The notes: generated from the sequence alone by a model not told the origin. A stretch of DNA of 34,246 nt from Fimenecus sp964557975 (GCA_964557975.1 CAZLCG010000020.1:1-34246); one strand, 5' to 3'; shown: positions 7,577-15,083, counted from the first letter of the stretch. Translations and numbers: made by a program.

Positions 7577-7635
7577 GGCGAGGGGACGAAATTAAGAATT
7601 GCCGCCGAGACGAATGTGTAAATTGTGAATTTACC
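7573..7635. repeat. Partial relative of the 9866-10147 element
   Basis: TTAAGGCGAGGGGA (7573-7586) is identical to 9867-9880 and sits, as there, at the stop codon of a gene. Further on, a perfect 7-bp hairpin GTAAATT-GTG-AATTTAC followed by CG resembles the 10077-10100 hairpin of the larger element. The middle of the larger element is missing. Confidence 0.45.
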
Positions 7636-7656
7636 GCCGCCCAAGCGGCTTTTATT
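7636..7656 (+). terminator. Terminator of the coat gene pair
   Basis: GCCGC-CCAA-GCGGC followed by TTTTATTT. Confidence 0.65.
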
Positions 7657-7725
7657 TGCCCGTTCCGACTGTTTTTTACCCTTAAATAGTTTAAAACCGT
7701 TTCGCGCAAAAATATGTTTTTAGCG

Positions 7726-7755
7726 TTGACTAATATACGGTAATTTTGATATACT
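7726..7755 (+). promoter_or_regulatory. Promoter of the membrane protein/acyltransferase operon
   Basis: TTGACT (7726-7731) and TATACT (7750-7755) with an 18-base spacer, about 34 bases before the ATG at 7789. Confidence 0.7.
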
Positions 7756-7769
7756 TATTACGGTAATTT
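7736..7769. promoter_or_regulatory. Direct repeat spanning the promoter, possible operator
   Basis: The 11-base word TACGGTAATTT occurs at 7736-7746 (in the spacer) and again at 7759-7769 (near the predicted start), 23 bases apart, about two helical turns. The placement suits a repressor site. Confidence 0.4.
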
Positions 7770-7788
7770 ATTATGACGGAGGTAAAAT

Positions 7789-8574
7789 ATGATAGATTTT
7801 TCGGATTATATTGAAAGCTGTCTTAACGACTATCCCAATGACTCCGATACATACAAATATAAACGGAGCGTTCAGGACGGTATGCTGGCGCGTGTTAAAG
7901 AAGTAAGGTCGCACGGGCTTGACAATGAAAAGGTTATATACGACCTTGTTGTTTCCGAAAACGGGGAGAAAAAAATACGAAACGGGTATTTTGAATATTT
8001 AAAGGAGCTGAAGGTTAAAAGGTTTGAAAAGATGCTCCCGTTTATTTCAATAGGATACATTCTTTTGCTTTTAATTTTATTCTTCTTCGTCGGCGGTGCG
8101 TTTAATTTATGGCATCCCGGCTGGCTTATTATCGAGGGCGGCGTTACGTTTCTCATTATTTTCCTGTTGATGTTCCTTGCTTCAAGGCTTAACAAGCATA
8201 AGTGGTATCCTGTTATGAGGATAATCGTCGCGGGTTCTGTAATGATTTTGACGCAGTTTTTGTTTCTGTTTTTCAGAATACCGTTTCATCTTGAAAACAG
8301 CTATATGATTTTTCTGTGCGCGGTTCCGCTTATGTTTATCTGCGACACTGTGCTTGCAACGCTTACAAAGCAGAGAATGGTTATAGTTAATTACCTGATT
8401 TGCATACCCGTTGTGTCCGTTTTCGTATATGTTCTGTTAGGGCTTTTACATATCGTTATGTGGTCGCCGGGATGGCTCATAATCATTGCGGGGCTTCTTA
8501 TTGACATAGGGGTAATTTTGGGCGTAATCAAGTATAATCAGAAGTACACTTATAAACCGGAGGAGGAAGACTGA
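7789..8574 (+). CDS. Integral membrane protein of unknown function
   Basis: A soluble N-terminal part of about 80 residues, with SDYIESCLNDYPND at the start, precedes about six transmembrane segments (roughly 83-104, 110-131, 141-163, 172-190, 198-218 and 224-245). Two copies of a similar motif, 'WHPGWLIIEGG' and 'WSPGWLIIIAG', start transmembrane segments in the first and second halves, which suggests an internal duplication of a three-helix unit. GGAGG is seven bases before the ATG. Its stop overlaps the start of the downstream acyltransferase (TGATG), so the two are translationally coupled and probably act together. I recall similar membrane proteins (DUF6320-like) beside alcohol-acetyltransferase-like genes in Clostridia, but the name is uncertain. 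Confidence 0.85.
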   Translation: MIDFSDYIESCLNDYPNDSDTYKYKRSVQDGMLARVKEVRSHGLDNEKVIYDLVVSENGEKKIRNGYFEYLKELKVKRFEKMLPFISIGYILLLLILFFFVGGAFNLWHPGWLIIEGGVTFLIIFLLMFLASRLNKHKWYPVMRIIVAGSVMILTQFLFLFFRIPFHLENSYMIFLCAVPLMFICDTVLATLTKQRMVIVNYLICIPVVSVFVYVLLGLLHIVMWSPGWLIIIAGLLIDIGVILGVIKYNQKYTYKPEEED

Positions 8575-9854
8575 TGGAAAGAAAACTGAACGCGGAGCTT
8601 TGGGATAAGATGCACTATCTTTTCCGCGATTTCAACGACCGTATGGTTCACGTTGAACTGCACTACGATTTTTTAATCGACATTCAGGCGCTTAAAACGG
8701 TTTTAACCTGCTTCCTTGAAAAAGCGCCCGTTCTTCATTCCTCATTTGTTGACAACAAGCTTTTTACATATTGGAGGGTTAACGACTTTACAATCGACGA
8801 TGTTCTGACCGTGTCTACGCCCGATAATCTTGACGAAGCGATAAACGATTTCTTAACGCAGTATATCTCGTATGACGATAAGGTTCAAATACAGGTCGCG
8901 GTGTTCTTTCATGAGGGGAAAAGCACGCTGTGCGTAGTTGAAAACCATATGTGTATGGACGGCGGCGATTTGAAATATTTTATGAAAGCGCTGTGCAAAA
9001 ACTATAACGAATATATTGAAAACGGCGTAAGCCCGATTGACCTTAAAACGGGTTCGCGCGCATATGACGAGGTCTATGAGGACTTTTCGAGAACCGAAAA
9101 GAAGATGGCGAAGAATTTATATAAAAACATCTGTTCCAAGGACGACCACAAATTTCCGCTTACGCCCGACAATATTAAGGACCGCTCGTTTATTGCAAGG
9201 CATAAGATCGATAAAGAAAGATTTGCAAGGCTTCGCGCGTCGGGCAAAAAGGTCGGCGCAACGGTTAACGATATGCTTGTAACGGCGTATTTTTACAGCC
9301 TTTATGAGCTTGAAGGCTTCGGCGCTCGGGAGAGCGTTACAATTTCGTGCGCCATTGACCTTCGCCGACATATGAAGGACACTGACGATACGGGAATTAC
9401 AAACCAGACGTCGTGGATGCAGTGTAACATCCCCGAGCTCGGCAAGGATATTTTTGAAACCCTCGAATACGTTAAAAAGAGCGTCGCAAGGTTTAAAAAA
9501 GATAAGTTTATGGGGCTTTACGGTCTGCCTCTTTTAAAGCTCGGCTACAGCATTATGCCGCAGGCGGCGTCTGAGCAGGTAATTAAAATCGGATACTCCA
9601 ATCCGCTTATCGCGATGAGCAATATCGGCGTGCTTGAAACCGATAAGCTTGCGCTTTCGGGGCATCAGCCGATTGACGGATTTATGACGGGCGCGGTTAA
9701 ATACAAGCCTTATGTTCTTTTGTCCGCAACCTCAATCAACTCTGAGCTTACGCTTTCAATGTGCGTAAGGGGCAATAAAGAGGATGAGAAAATCGTTGAC
9801 GAATTTTTCTCCCTTATGGATAAGAACATTGAAACGCTTTCGTCAAAGGAATAA
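8574..9854 (+). CDS. Condensation/alcohol O-acetyltransferase-like acyltransferase
   Basis: The fold assignment rests on an HxxxDG active-site motif (HMCMDGG, His125 to Gly130) in the correct first third of a 426-residue protein. The surroundings fit too: an N-terminal 'ELHYDFLIDIQALKTVL' with an 'APVLHSSF' segment like the opening of condensation and AATase domains. A second half carries 'GATVNDMLVTAYFYSL', the usual helix before the floor loop. No carrier-protein, adenylation or ketosynthase domain is near, so a non-ribosomal peptide role is unlikely. A small-molecule or lipid acyl transfer, working with the coupled membrane protein, is inferred. The donor and acceptor are unknown. Confidence 0.82.
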   Translation: MERKLNAELWDKMHYLFRDFNDRMVHVELHYDFLIDIQALKTVLTCFLEKAPVLHSSFVDNKLFTYWRVNDFTIDDVLTVSTPDNLDEAINDFLTQYISYDDKVQIQVAVFFHEGKSTLCVVENHMCMDGGDLKYFMKALCKNYNEYIENGVSPIDLKTGSRAYDEVYEDFSRTEKKMAKNLYKNICSKDDHKFPLTPDNIKDRSFIARHKIDKERFARLRASGKKVGATVNDMLVTAYFYSLYELEGFGARESVTISCAIDLRRHMKDTDDTGITNQTSWMQCNIPELGKDIFETLEYVKKSVARFKKDKFMGLYGLPLLKLGYSIMPQAASEQVIKIGYSNPLIAMSNIGVLETDKLALSGHQPIDGFMTGAVKYKPYVLLSATSINSELTLSMCVRGNKEDEKIVDEFFSLMDKNIETLSSKE

Positions 9855-9865
9855 AATAACAGCGC

Positions 9866-10147
9866 CTTAAGGCGAGGGGAGCTGAACCCGATATGGTTTA
9901 AAACGGTATCTTTCCGCTAAAGCATCGTTAAAAATCTCACCATACGACAGTATGGCTTCGATTTTATGCCTTGCTTTAACGAAAATCTCCTCGTTTTAAA
10001 CTGCTGAGCACCTAAAGCGCAGGAATTTCGGATGAATTTTTGCTTTTGAGACGGCAGACGGGCTGTCGCCCGTCAACGGTAAAAAAGTGAAAATTTACCG
10101 AAAGACCAAGCTTTAGGCATATTTTGTTCAACTCTCCTCGCCTTAAC
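9866..10147. repeat. Multi-hairpin noncoding element with inverted ends
   Basis: It fills the 325-base gene-free gap. The 22-base ends (9866-9887 and 10126-10147) are inverted and match at 19 positions. Inside are: a long nested stem (10-bp perfect arms GTTTAAAACG 9896-9905 and 9992-10001; arms 9916-9924 with 9972-9980; 9931-9936 with 9960-9965; tip CCATAC-GACA-GTATGG 9940-9955); an 8-bp pair (10011-10018 with 10110-10117); a 7-bp GACGGGC-TGTC-GCCCGTC hairpin (10057-10074); and a 7-bp stem 10077-10083 with 10094-10100. There is no open reading frame of note. It may be a miniature mobile element or a structured RNA. Confidence 0.75.
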
Positions 10148-10179
10148 CGTTAGGTTAAATAATCGAATGGGTTGAAAGT

Positions 10180-10527
10180 ATGATTTTATATCACGGCAGT
10201 AATACTGAAAAAATAAAAGTGCTTGAACCGAGACAGGCTGACCATGACAGACCTTATGTGTATATGACCACGCTTGAGGTCGTTTCCGCATTTTATTTGT
10301 GTAATGCGGTTGAGCGACCATACAATTATTTTATTGACTGTGAAAGAAAAGGTATTTTAAAGATAGGAAGATTTGAGGATAAATCGGACAAGGAGTTACA
10401 GGGCCGGTATAATATGATATACGAATATATCAAAGAGAAAAATATGATTGCCGTTCCCGATTGTTCGTATGCCAAATTTGTACGGGCTGAATTTCCGCAG
10501 GTATGGGAGAGATATATAAATGACTGA
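10180..10527 (+). CDS. Small protein with a YHGS motif, ADP-ribosyltransferase-like fold suspected
   Basis: A 115-residue protein opening MILYHGSNTEKIKVLEP and followed by 'RPYVYMTTLEVVSAFYL'. This opening, a His-Gly-Ser triad before a 'vYmT...A.fYl' strand and helix, resembles small ADP-ribosyltransferase-like families such as DUF3990 and relatives. Typical members are longer, so it may be a short or truncated version; the C-terminal half ('YNMIYEYIKEKNMIAVPD') could be the rest of the same domain. Codons are more AT-rich than in its neighbours. The ribosome site is weak (GGGTTGAAAG). It stands alone right after the 282-base element. Enzymatic activity is not demonstrable from this sequence. 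Confidence 0.6.
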   Translation: MILYHGSNTEKIKVLEPRQADHDRPYVYMTTLEVVSAFYLCNAVERPYNYFIDCERKGILKIGRFEDKSDKELQGRYNMIYEYIKEKNMIAVPDCSYAKFVRAEFPQVWERYIND

Positions 10528-10555
10528 ACGGCATTTCGGACGCGCCGTTAAAAAA

Positions 10556-10600
10556 CTCCCTCAGTCAGCTTGCGCTGACAGCTCCCTCAAAGAGGGAGCG
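10556..10600. repeat. Two-hairpin intergenic repeat (family B, copy 1)
   Basis: It begins CTCCCTCAGTCAGC and contains GTCAGC-TTGC-GCTGAC (10064-style 6-bp stem at 10564-10579) and GCTCCCTC-AAA-GAGGGAGC (8-bp perfect stem, 10581-10599). A diverged copy lies in the opposite orientation at 30943-30986. Confidence 0.65.
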
Positions 10601-10651
10601 GAAATACAAGTTACTATTATCATAGAGGAGAAAATGGTTTTTCTACATAGT

Positions 10652-10678
10652 AAAAGGACGGCAAACGCCGTCCTTTTT
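10652..10678 (-). terminator. Terminator of the aldo/keto reductase-ECF-DUF1893 operon
   Basis: An 11-bp perfect stem (AAAAGGACGGC with its complement at 10667-10677) around AAAC. T runs on both sides make it bidirectional; it could also end the small gene at 10180. It lies about 20 bases after the DUF1893 stop. Confidence 0.8.
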
Positions 10679-10697
10679 CACAATAAATATTGAGATG

Positions 10698-11117
10698 TTA
10701 TTTAAGCTCTGAAAGTCTTAATTTAATCGCCGCAAGCGCTTCTTCGGCGGTTTGGCAGTTCTTTACCGCGTCCTCCATAGGGCATATACCGTCGTTTCTT
10801 CTGTTGCGTATTTCAACCGCAAGCGTTTCATAAATCGGCGTAATTCCGTTTTGAAGCAGGGTGTTAAGCGCTTTTTCGCTCATAACCTCGGCGTAAACCT
10901 CCGAAACGTCCAAAAGGACATATAAAAACGCGGCGGCGTTTCCTACAATTCTGTCGGCGGCGCAAAAGCCTTTAAAATCGGTTACCGCGCCGAGAAAATC
11001 AAGAAGGGGCTTAACCCCTCGTTCTCTGCTTGTAAATTCTTTGCCGTCAAGGCATAGAACGCAGGTAAACGCGCCGTTTAGCATAAGCTCTTTGGCTTTT
11101 ATGGTATCACTCTTCAT
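10698..11117 (-). CDS. DUF1893 protein
   Basis: About 139 residues, similar to the DUF1893 family, whose structurally studied member TM1506 has a cytidine-deaminase-like fold but no established activity. Visible features are 'AKELMLNGAFTCVLCLDGKEFTSRERGVKPLLDFL', 'ADRIVGNAAAFLYVLL' and 'ICPMEDAVKNC', all in the expected order. The ATG at 11117 is chosen; a TTG at 11135 in the same frame is a possible longer start, and neither has a strong ribosome site. It overlaps the end of the ECF component gene by 11 bases, so the two are coupled. Function is unknown; the context suggests a link with vitamin or cofactor uptake. Confidence 0.78.
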   Translation of the reverse strand: MKSDTIKAKELMLNGAFTCVLCLDGKEFTSRERGVKPLLDFLGAVTDFKGFCAADRIVGNAAAFLYVLLDVSEVYAEVMSEKALNTLLQNGITPIYETLAVEIRNRRNDGICPMEDAVKNCQTAEEALAAIKLRLSELK

Positions 11118-11673
11118 TTTTCTTGAGGTTTTCAACTCTGTAAACTATGAGAGGTATAAGCGCCCACTGAAGGCAAAGACCGAATAGACCTGTTTTTACA
11201 CTAAGCCAGATAGAAGCGACCTTTACGCTTTCAGCGCCGAGGGCATAGACCGCGAAAAGGATTGCCGCCGCGCGGACGATACGCCCTGCGACCTGAACGG
11301 TCAGAACCTTTGCAAGCACGGGCATATTAACGGTTCTTAAAAGACCTGCGAAAAGCCCGTAGGCGCATAATTCAAGCATCATAAACGGAAGCATTGCCGC
11401 TGTGGGCATACCCGAAAGCGCAAAGCTTACAAGCGGACCGAAGAAGCCTGCCGCCGCGCCCGCGTACGGACCTGCAAGAAGCCCTACAAGGATAATCGGC
11501 AGATGCATCGGCAAAAACGTTTCTCCGAGGGCGGTTCCAAGCCCCGTAACTGCGCCTAGTGCATGGAAAATTTGAGGAAGAATAACCGCTCCCGCGGTTG
11601 CGGCAAGAGCCGACAAGGTTTGAGCCTTTACAGACAAACGTGGCTTTTGACAGGTTTTAACAAGTGTTGACAT
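11107..11673 (-). CDS. ECF transporter substrate-binding (S) component
   Basis: A 188-residue membrane protein with about six hydrophobic segments. The stretch 'GETFLPMHLPIILVGLLAGPYAGAAAGFFGPLVSF' is typical of S components of energy-coupling-factor vitamin transporters. These capture a vitamin or precursor and dock on shared EcfA/EcfA'/EcfT units, none of which are in this window, so it must rely on units encoded elsewhere. The substrate cannot be read from the sequence, and no riboswitch is seen in the 35 bases upstream. AAGGAA precedes the ATG. It lies between the aldo/keto reductase gene and the DUF1893 gene in what looks like one operon. Confidence 0.85.
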   Translation of the reverse strand: MSTLVKTCQKPRLSVKAQTLSALAATAGAVILPQIFHALGAVTGLGTALGETFLPMHLPIILVGLLAGPYAGAAAGFFGPLVSFALSGMPTAAMLPFMMLELCAYGLFAGLLRTVNMPVLAKVLTVQVAGRIVRAAAILFAVYALGAESVKVASIWLSVKTGLFGLCLQWALIPLIVYRVENLKKNEE

Positions 11674-11708
11674 AATATGTTCCTTTCACAATTGGTATCT
11701 TAATTAAA

Positions 11709-12842
11709 TTACATTCCGAGCATTTCGGAAAATTCCTTCATCATATTTGAAATCTTGATCTGCTGGGGGCAGACTTGCTCGCAGCTTTTACAGCCTACGC
11801 AGTTGGATGGGCGTTTATCTTCTTCCATAGTTTCGACCGCCATAGGCGCTAAAAATCCGCCGCCCGAAAGCTTATGCTCATTATAAAGCGCGATAAGCTC
11901 GGGAATGGGAAGCTCTTTGGGGCAGTGGCTTGTGCAGTAGTGACAGGCGGTGCAGGGGAGTCCGCCCCTGTATGTTTCGTCGTCTATAAGAGTTACGATT
12001 TTATCAAATTCCTCTTTGGTAAGGGGCTTATCCTCGCTCCAGGTTTCTATGTTCGACTTTAACTGCTCCATATTTGACATACCCGAAAGCGTCATTGTAA
12101 CCCCGGGGATTGACTGAATAAACCTGAACGCCCAAGCAGGTACTGTTTCGTCGGGACGCATTTTTAAAAGCTCGGTTTTAATTCTGTCGGAAGCCGTCGC
12201 AAGCTTGCCGCCCCTTACGGGTTCCATTACCCAAATGGGGATTCCCGCGTCGTTTAACAGCTTAACCTTTTCGTCGGCGGACTGAAAATGCCAATCCATA
12301 TAATTTATCTGAAGCTGGCAAAATTCCATATACTCGCCGTAAGCGTCAAGGAATTTTTTGATAATTTCGATACTGCCGTGGGCAGAGAAGCCCAAATGCT
12401 TTATTCTGCCGTTCTTTTTCTGCTCGGTAAGGTAGTCGAAAATGCCGTATTTTTTATCAAGATAGCCGTCAACGTTGCCCTCGTAGACGTTATGGAACAA
12501 ATAGAAGTCAAAATACGGCGTTCGGCACTTTTCAAGCTGTCTTTCAAAAATTTCTTTAACTCTGGGCATATTTTCGCTGTCATAGCCGGGGAATTTGCTT
12601 GCAAGATAATAGCTTTCTCTCGGATATTTTGATAAAAGCTTACCCACTGCAAGCTCGGAATTTCCGTTATGATAGCCCCAAGCGGTATCGTAATAATTTA
12701 TACCGCTTTTATAGGCGTAATCGACAAGCTCCGCGGCGGCTTTTTCGTCAATCTCCGCGTCGTTGCCGTCAATTGTCGGCAGGCGCATCATACCTAAGCC
12801 TATGCCTGAAAGCTTGACGTCCTGAAAATCTCTGTAAATCAT
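11709..12842 (-). CDS. Aldo/keto reductase with C-terminal ferredoxin domain
   Basis: An NAD(P)H-linked aldo/keto reductase (barrel, about 1-285) fused to a 4Fe-4S dicluster region. The AKR tetrad is complete: Asp52, Tyr57, Lys83 and His117. Two CxxCxxCxxxCP sets (C297/C300/C303/C307 and C348/C351/C354/C358) should bind two iron-sulfur clusters, as in anaerobe reductases that may take electrons from ferredoxin. The ATG at 12842 is preferred over the TTG at 12857, because GGAGG stands about seven bases before it; the product is 377 residues. Its substrate is unknown. It heads the unit with the ECF component and DUF1893 genes. Confidence 0.92.
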   Translation of the reverse strand: MIYRDFQDVKLSGIGLGMMRLPTIDGNDAEIDEKAAAELVDYAYKSGINYYDTAWGYHNGNSELAVGKLLSKYPRESYYLASKFPGYDSENMPRVKEIFERQLEKCRTPYFDFYLFHNVYEGNVDGYLDKKYGIFDYLTEQKKNGRIKHLGFSAHGSIEIIKKFLDAYGEYMEFCQLQINYMDWHFQSADEKVKLLNDAGIPIWVMEPVRGGKLATASDRIKTELLKMRPDETVPAWAFRFIQSIPGVTMTLSGMSNMEQLKSNIETWSEDKPLTKEEFDKIVTLIDDETYRGGLPCTACHYCTSHCPKELPIPELIALYNEHKLSGGGFLAPMAVETMEEDKRPSNCVGCKSCEQVCPQQIKISNMMKEFSEMLGM

Positions 12843-12867
12843 ACTTTTCCTCCGCAAAAGTTTACTG

Positions 12868-12896
12868 AGTATATTTATGAGTATATTTAATTGAAA
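12868..12896 (-). promoter_or_regulatory. Candidate promoter of the aldo/keto reductase operon
   Basis: On the minus strand TTTCAA (12891-12896) and TATACT (12868-12873) are 17 bases apart. The 11-base word GAGTATATTTA occurs twice in a row (12867-12877 and 12879-12889), so a second TATACT lies inside the spacer. The -35 is poor. Confidence 0.45.
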
Positions 12897-12912
12897 CAGC
12901 GCTTCGGTAGGG

Positions 12913-12987
12913 GTTATAACTCACACCGAAATAATGACCGTCTCCCGCCGCCTTGGAGGCGGGGACGTTGTCGCATAAGTTATAAAC
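12913..12987. repeat. Small palindromic intergenic element
   Basis: TTATAACT (12914-12921) and AGTTATAA (12978-12985) are inverted arms around a GC-rich stem (CCCGCC with GGCGGG near 12945-12964). It lies between two genes read on the minus strand and has no T run. Confidence 0.5.
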
Positions 12988-13041
12988 GGGAATTTTTCCT
13001 TTGCAGCATATTTTTCTGTTTTCCCTCGTTTTTACCGAATT

Positions 13042-13518
13042 TCAGTTCTTTTCCGTCACTGCCGCTTTTTTACGTTTTCCCGTGATTTCGGAAATATCAA
13101 TTTTCCATACGGCGGTACGGGAAAGGCTTTTATTTACGGCTTCGTCAAAATTCGGCATATTTGTGGGCGTATGCCTCAAACACAGCAGCTTGAGCGCATG
13201 TATTTTTTCTTCATCTTCTTTTACTTCTTCAGCCGTTCCCTTTATAATCGCGGATTCATATTCCGTTGTGAATTTATCGACTGCGCGCTCGGTGTCTCCA
13301 ACGCAGGCAAGGCAAACCTTCGGGTTATGTCTTAAACAGTTGACTTTTTCGCCCTCGGCGGCGCAGTGAAAATATACGGAGTTTTTATCTCTTACTATTG
13401 TAATCGGAACGCAATACGGTTCATTTAAAGCGTTTACCGTTGAAAGCACAGCATATTCGCATTTGTCCGCAACGCCGAGCGCAAATTCCTTGGGCATTTC
13501 ACGGTCTTTTCTTCTCAT
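13042..13518 (-). CDS. Pyridoxamine 5'-phosphate oxidase-family protein (NimA-like)
   Basis: A 158-residue split-barrel flavoprotein of the PNPOx-like family. The N-terminal segment 'RKDREMPKEFALGVADKCEYAVLSTVNALNEPYCVPI' and the later 'VYFHCAAEGEKVNCLRHNPKVCL' are typical of the NimA and MSMEG-type branch that includes nitroimidazole reductases. The start at 13518 is set by GGGAGC eight bases upstream; an ATG at 13536 is less likely. Substrate is unknown: these proteins reduce small molecules with FMN. It is alone on its strand, with no clear terminator after it. Confidence 0.87.
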   Translation of the reverse strand: MRRKDREMPKEFALGVADKCEYAVLSTVNALNEPYCVPITIVRDKNSVYFHCAAEGEKVNCLRHNPKVCLACVGDTERAVDKFTTEYESAIIKGTAEEVKEDEEKIHALKLLCLRHTPTNMPNFDEAVNKSLSRTAVWKIDISEITGKRKKAAVTEKN

Positions 13519-13650
13519 TTTTCCGCTCCCTTGCATATAAATATATTTGATATTATACTTTATTTTCAGGTGTTTGGCAATTGTATTTTATTTATTACCG
13601 TACGGATTTTAAAAAAATAATGTTTCGGTATGGAAAAACCGTAAATTATG

Positions 13651-13666
13651 TAATATAATTATATTA
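13651..13666. promoter_or_regulatory. Perfect AT palindrome upstream of the sugar symporter
   Basis: TAATATAATTATATTA is a 16-base perfect palindrome that also contains -10-like words (TATAAT, TATTAT nearby). It lies about 47 bases before the start at 13713 and may be promoter, operator or chance in AT-rich DNA. Confidence 0.35.
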
Positions 13667-13712
13667 TAGGATTTGCCGAGTTGGGTTGAAAATGAGAAAA
13701 GCGAGGCTTTGT

Positions 13713-15083
13713 ATGAAAAACTCTGAAAAACAAATAAGACCTTTCGGTATGCGTGATAAAATCGGCTACGCTTTCGGCGATATGGGGTGTAACTTTTCGT
13801 TTCAGCTTGTGTCGTCGTATATGTATCTGTTTTACACGCAATGTATAGGCTTGAGCGCAGCCGATTGGGCGTGGATCATTGTTGTTTCAAAGGTTTGGGA
13901 CGCAGTTAACGACATAATAATCGGCAATATGGTTGACCGAACGCACATAGGCAAGGGAAAAAGCAAGTTTATGCCTTGGATTTTTATCGGCTCGATACTG
14001 CTTGTGATCTTCTCGATTATGATTTTTGCACCTGTTTCGTCATTACCTCGAATCGGCAAAATACTGTGGTGTCTTATTTCATACTGTCTGTGGTCGGTTG
14101 CATATACTATGATCAACGTGCCATACGGTTCGCTTCACTCCGTAATTACCGAAGATCCTAAACAGCGTACAACGCTTTCAACATTCAGAAGCATCGGCGC
14201 GGCAATCCCCGTGGTTCTTGTTATGATTCTGCCTAAAATCGTTTATAAGGATAATATCCTTTCGGAAAACAGGGTTTTCATAGTTGCGGTTGTGTTCTCG
14301 TTCCTTGCGTATTTTGCGTTTTTCGGACTTCGCAAAACGGTAACGGAAAGGGTCGTGCGAGAGCAAAAGGTTGAAAAGATAAGCTATGTTTCAACGCTTA
14401 AATCCTTCTTTACCAACCGTGCGATGCTCGGCATCACGGTGGCGACCGTAGCTGTGGTTGTTTTCTATAACTCGTCTATGTCCGTTAATAACCTTGTTTT
14501 CCAGTTCTATTTTAACGACGCGGGCAAGTCCGCTCTTGCTATGATTGCTTCTTATATACCGCTGGTTGCGTTTATGCCGTTTGCGTCAAATATAGTTGCA
14601 AAAATAGGCAAAAAGAAGCTTCTTACGCTGTCGGGGCTTGTAAGCGTAATTGCCGGCGTCATTATGCTGTTCCTGCCGATTACGCCCGACACAAAAGGCA
14701 TTGTTCTTTACGTTATCGGTCTTATGTTTGTAAATACGGGATGCTGTGTTTTCCAAATTATTGTTTGGGCAATCGTAGCCGACTGTATTGAGGACAGCTA
14801 CCGAAAAAAAGGCGTAAGGGAGGAAGGCTCGTTATATGCGCTTTACTCGTTTTTCCGCAAGCTTTCTCAGGGCATAGGCTCGGCGCTCGTCGCGCTTTCG
14901 CTGCGGCAGGTCGGCTATGTTGAAACCTCCGCCGTACAGACCGCCGAGGCTTCCGAGAATATTAAAACCCTATATATCGTTTTGCTTGTAATCGGTCTTG
15001 CAATTATGACCGCGTCAATGAAATTTATATATAATATAAGCTTCGACGACGAGCGTAAGCTCGGAAATGAAGCCAATCAATAA
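13713..15083 (+). CDS. Glycoside-pentoside-hexuronide (GPH) family sugar symporter
   Basis: A 12-segment transporter of the GPH:cation symporter family (456 residues), probably moving a hexuronide or glycoside with sodium or protons. Diagnostic sequence is 'FSFQLVSSYMYLFYT' in the first helix, followed by the 'VVSKVWDAVNDIIIGNMVDRT' motif and 'GKSKFMPWI'. The start at 13713 is chosen because GAGG lies six bases before it; an in-frame ATG at 13692 is possible. Position ahead of tagaturonate reductase and altronate dehydratase makes galacturonate or a galacturonide a reasonable cargo, but that is inference. The following phosphoribosyltransferase-like gene starts 16 bases later. Confidence 0.88.
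   Translation: MKNSEKQIRPFGMRDKIGYAFGDMGCNFSFQLVSSYMYLFYTQCIGLSAADWAWIIVVSKVWDAVNDIIIGNMVDRTHIGKGKSKFMPWIFIGSILLVIFSIMIFAPVSSLPRIGKILWCLISYCLWSVAYTMINVPYGSLHSVITEDPKQRTTLSTFRSIGAAIPVVLVMILPKIVYKDNILSENRVFIVAVVFSFLAYFAFFGLRKTVTERVVREQKVEKISYVSTLKSFFTNRAMLGITVATVAVVVFYNSSMSVNNLVFQFYFNDAGKSALAMIASYIPLVAFMPFASNIVAKIGKKKLLTLSGLVSVIAGVIMLFLPITPDTKGIVLYVIGLMFVNTGCCVFQIIVWAIVADCIEDSYRKKGVREEGSLYALYSFFRKLSQGIGSALVALSLRQVGYVETSAVQTAEASENIKTLYIVLLVIGLAIMTASMKFIYNISFDDERKLGNEANQ

Noticed and set aside
9866..10147. CRISPR array or tRNA-like structure in the multi-hairpin element
   Set aside because: The arms are inverted, not direct, repeats with no regular spacers, and no cloverleaf with a T-arm or acceptor stem is present.
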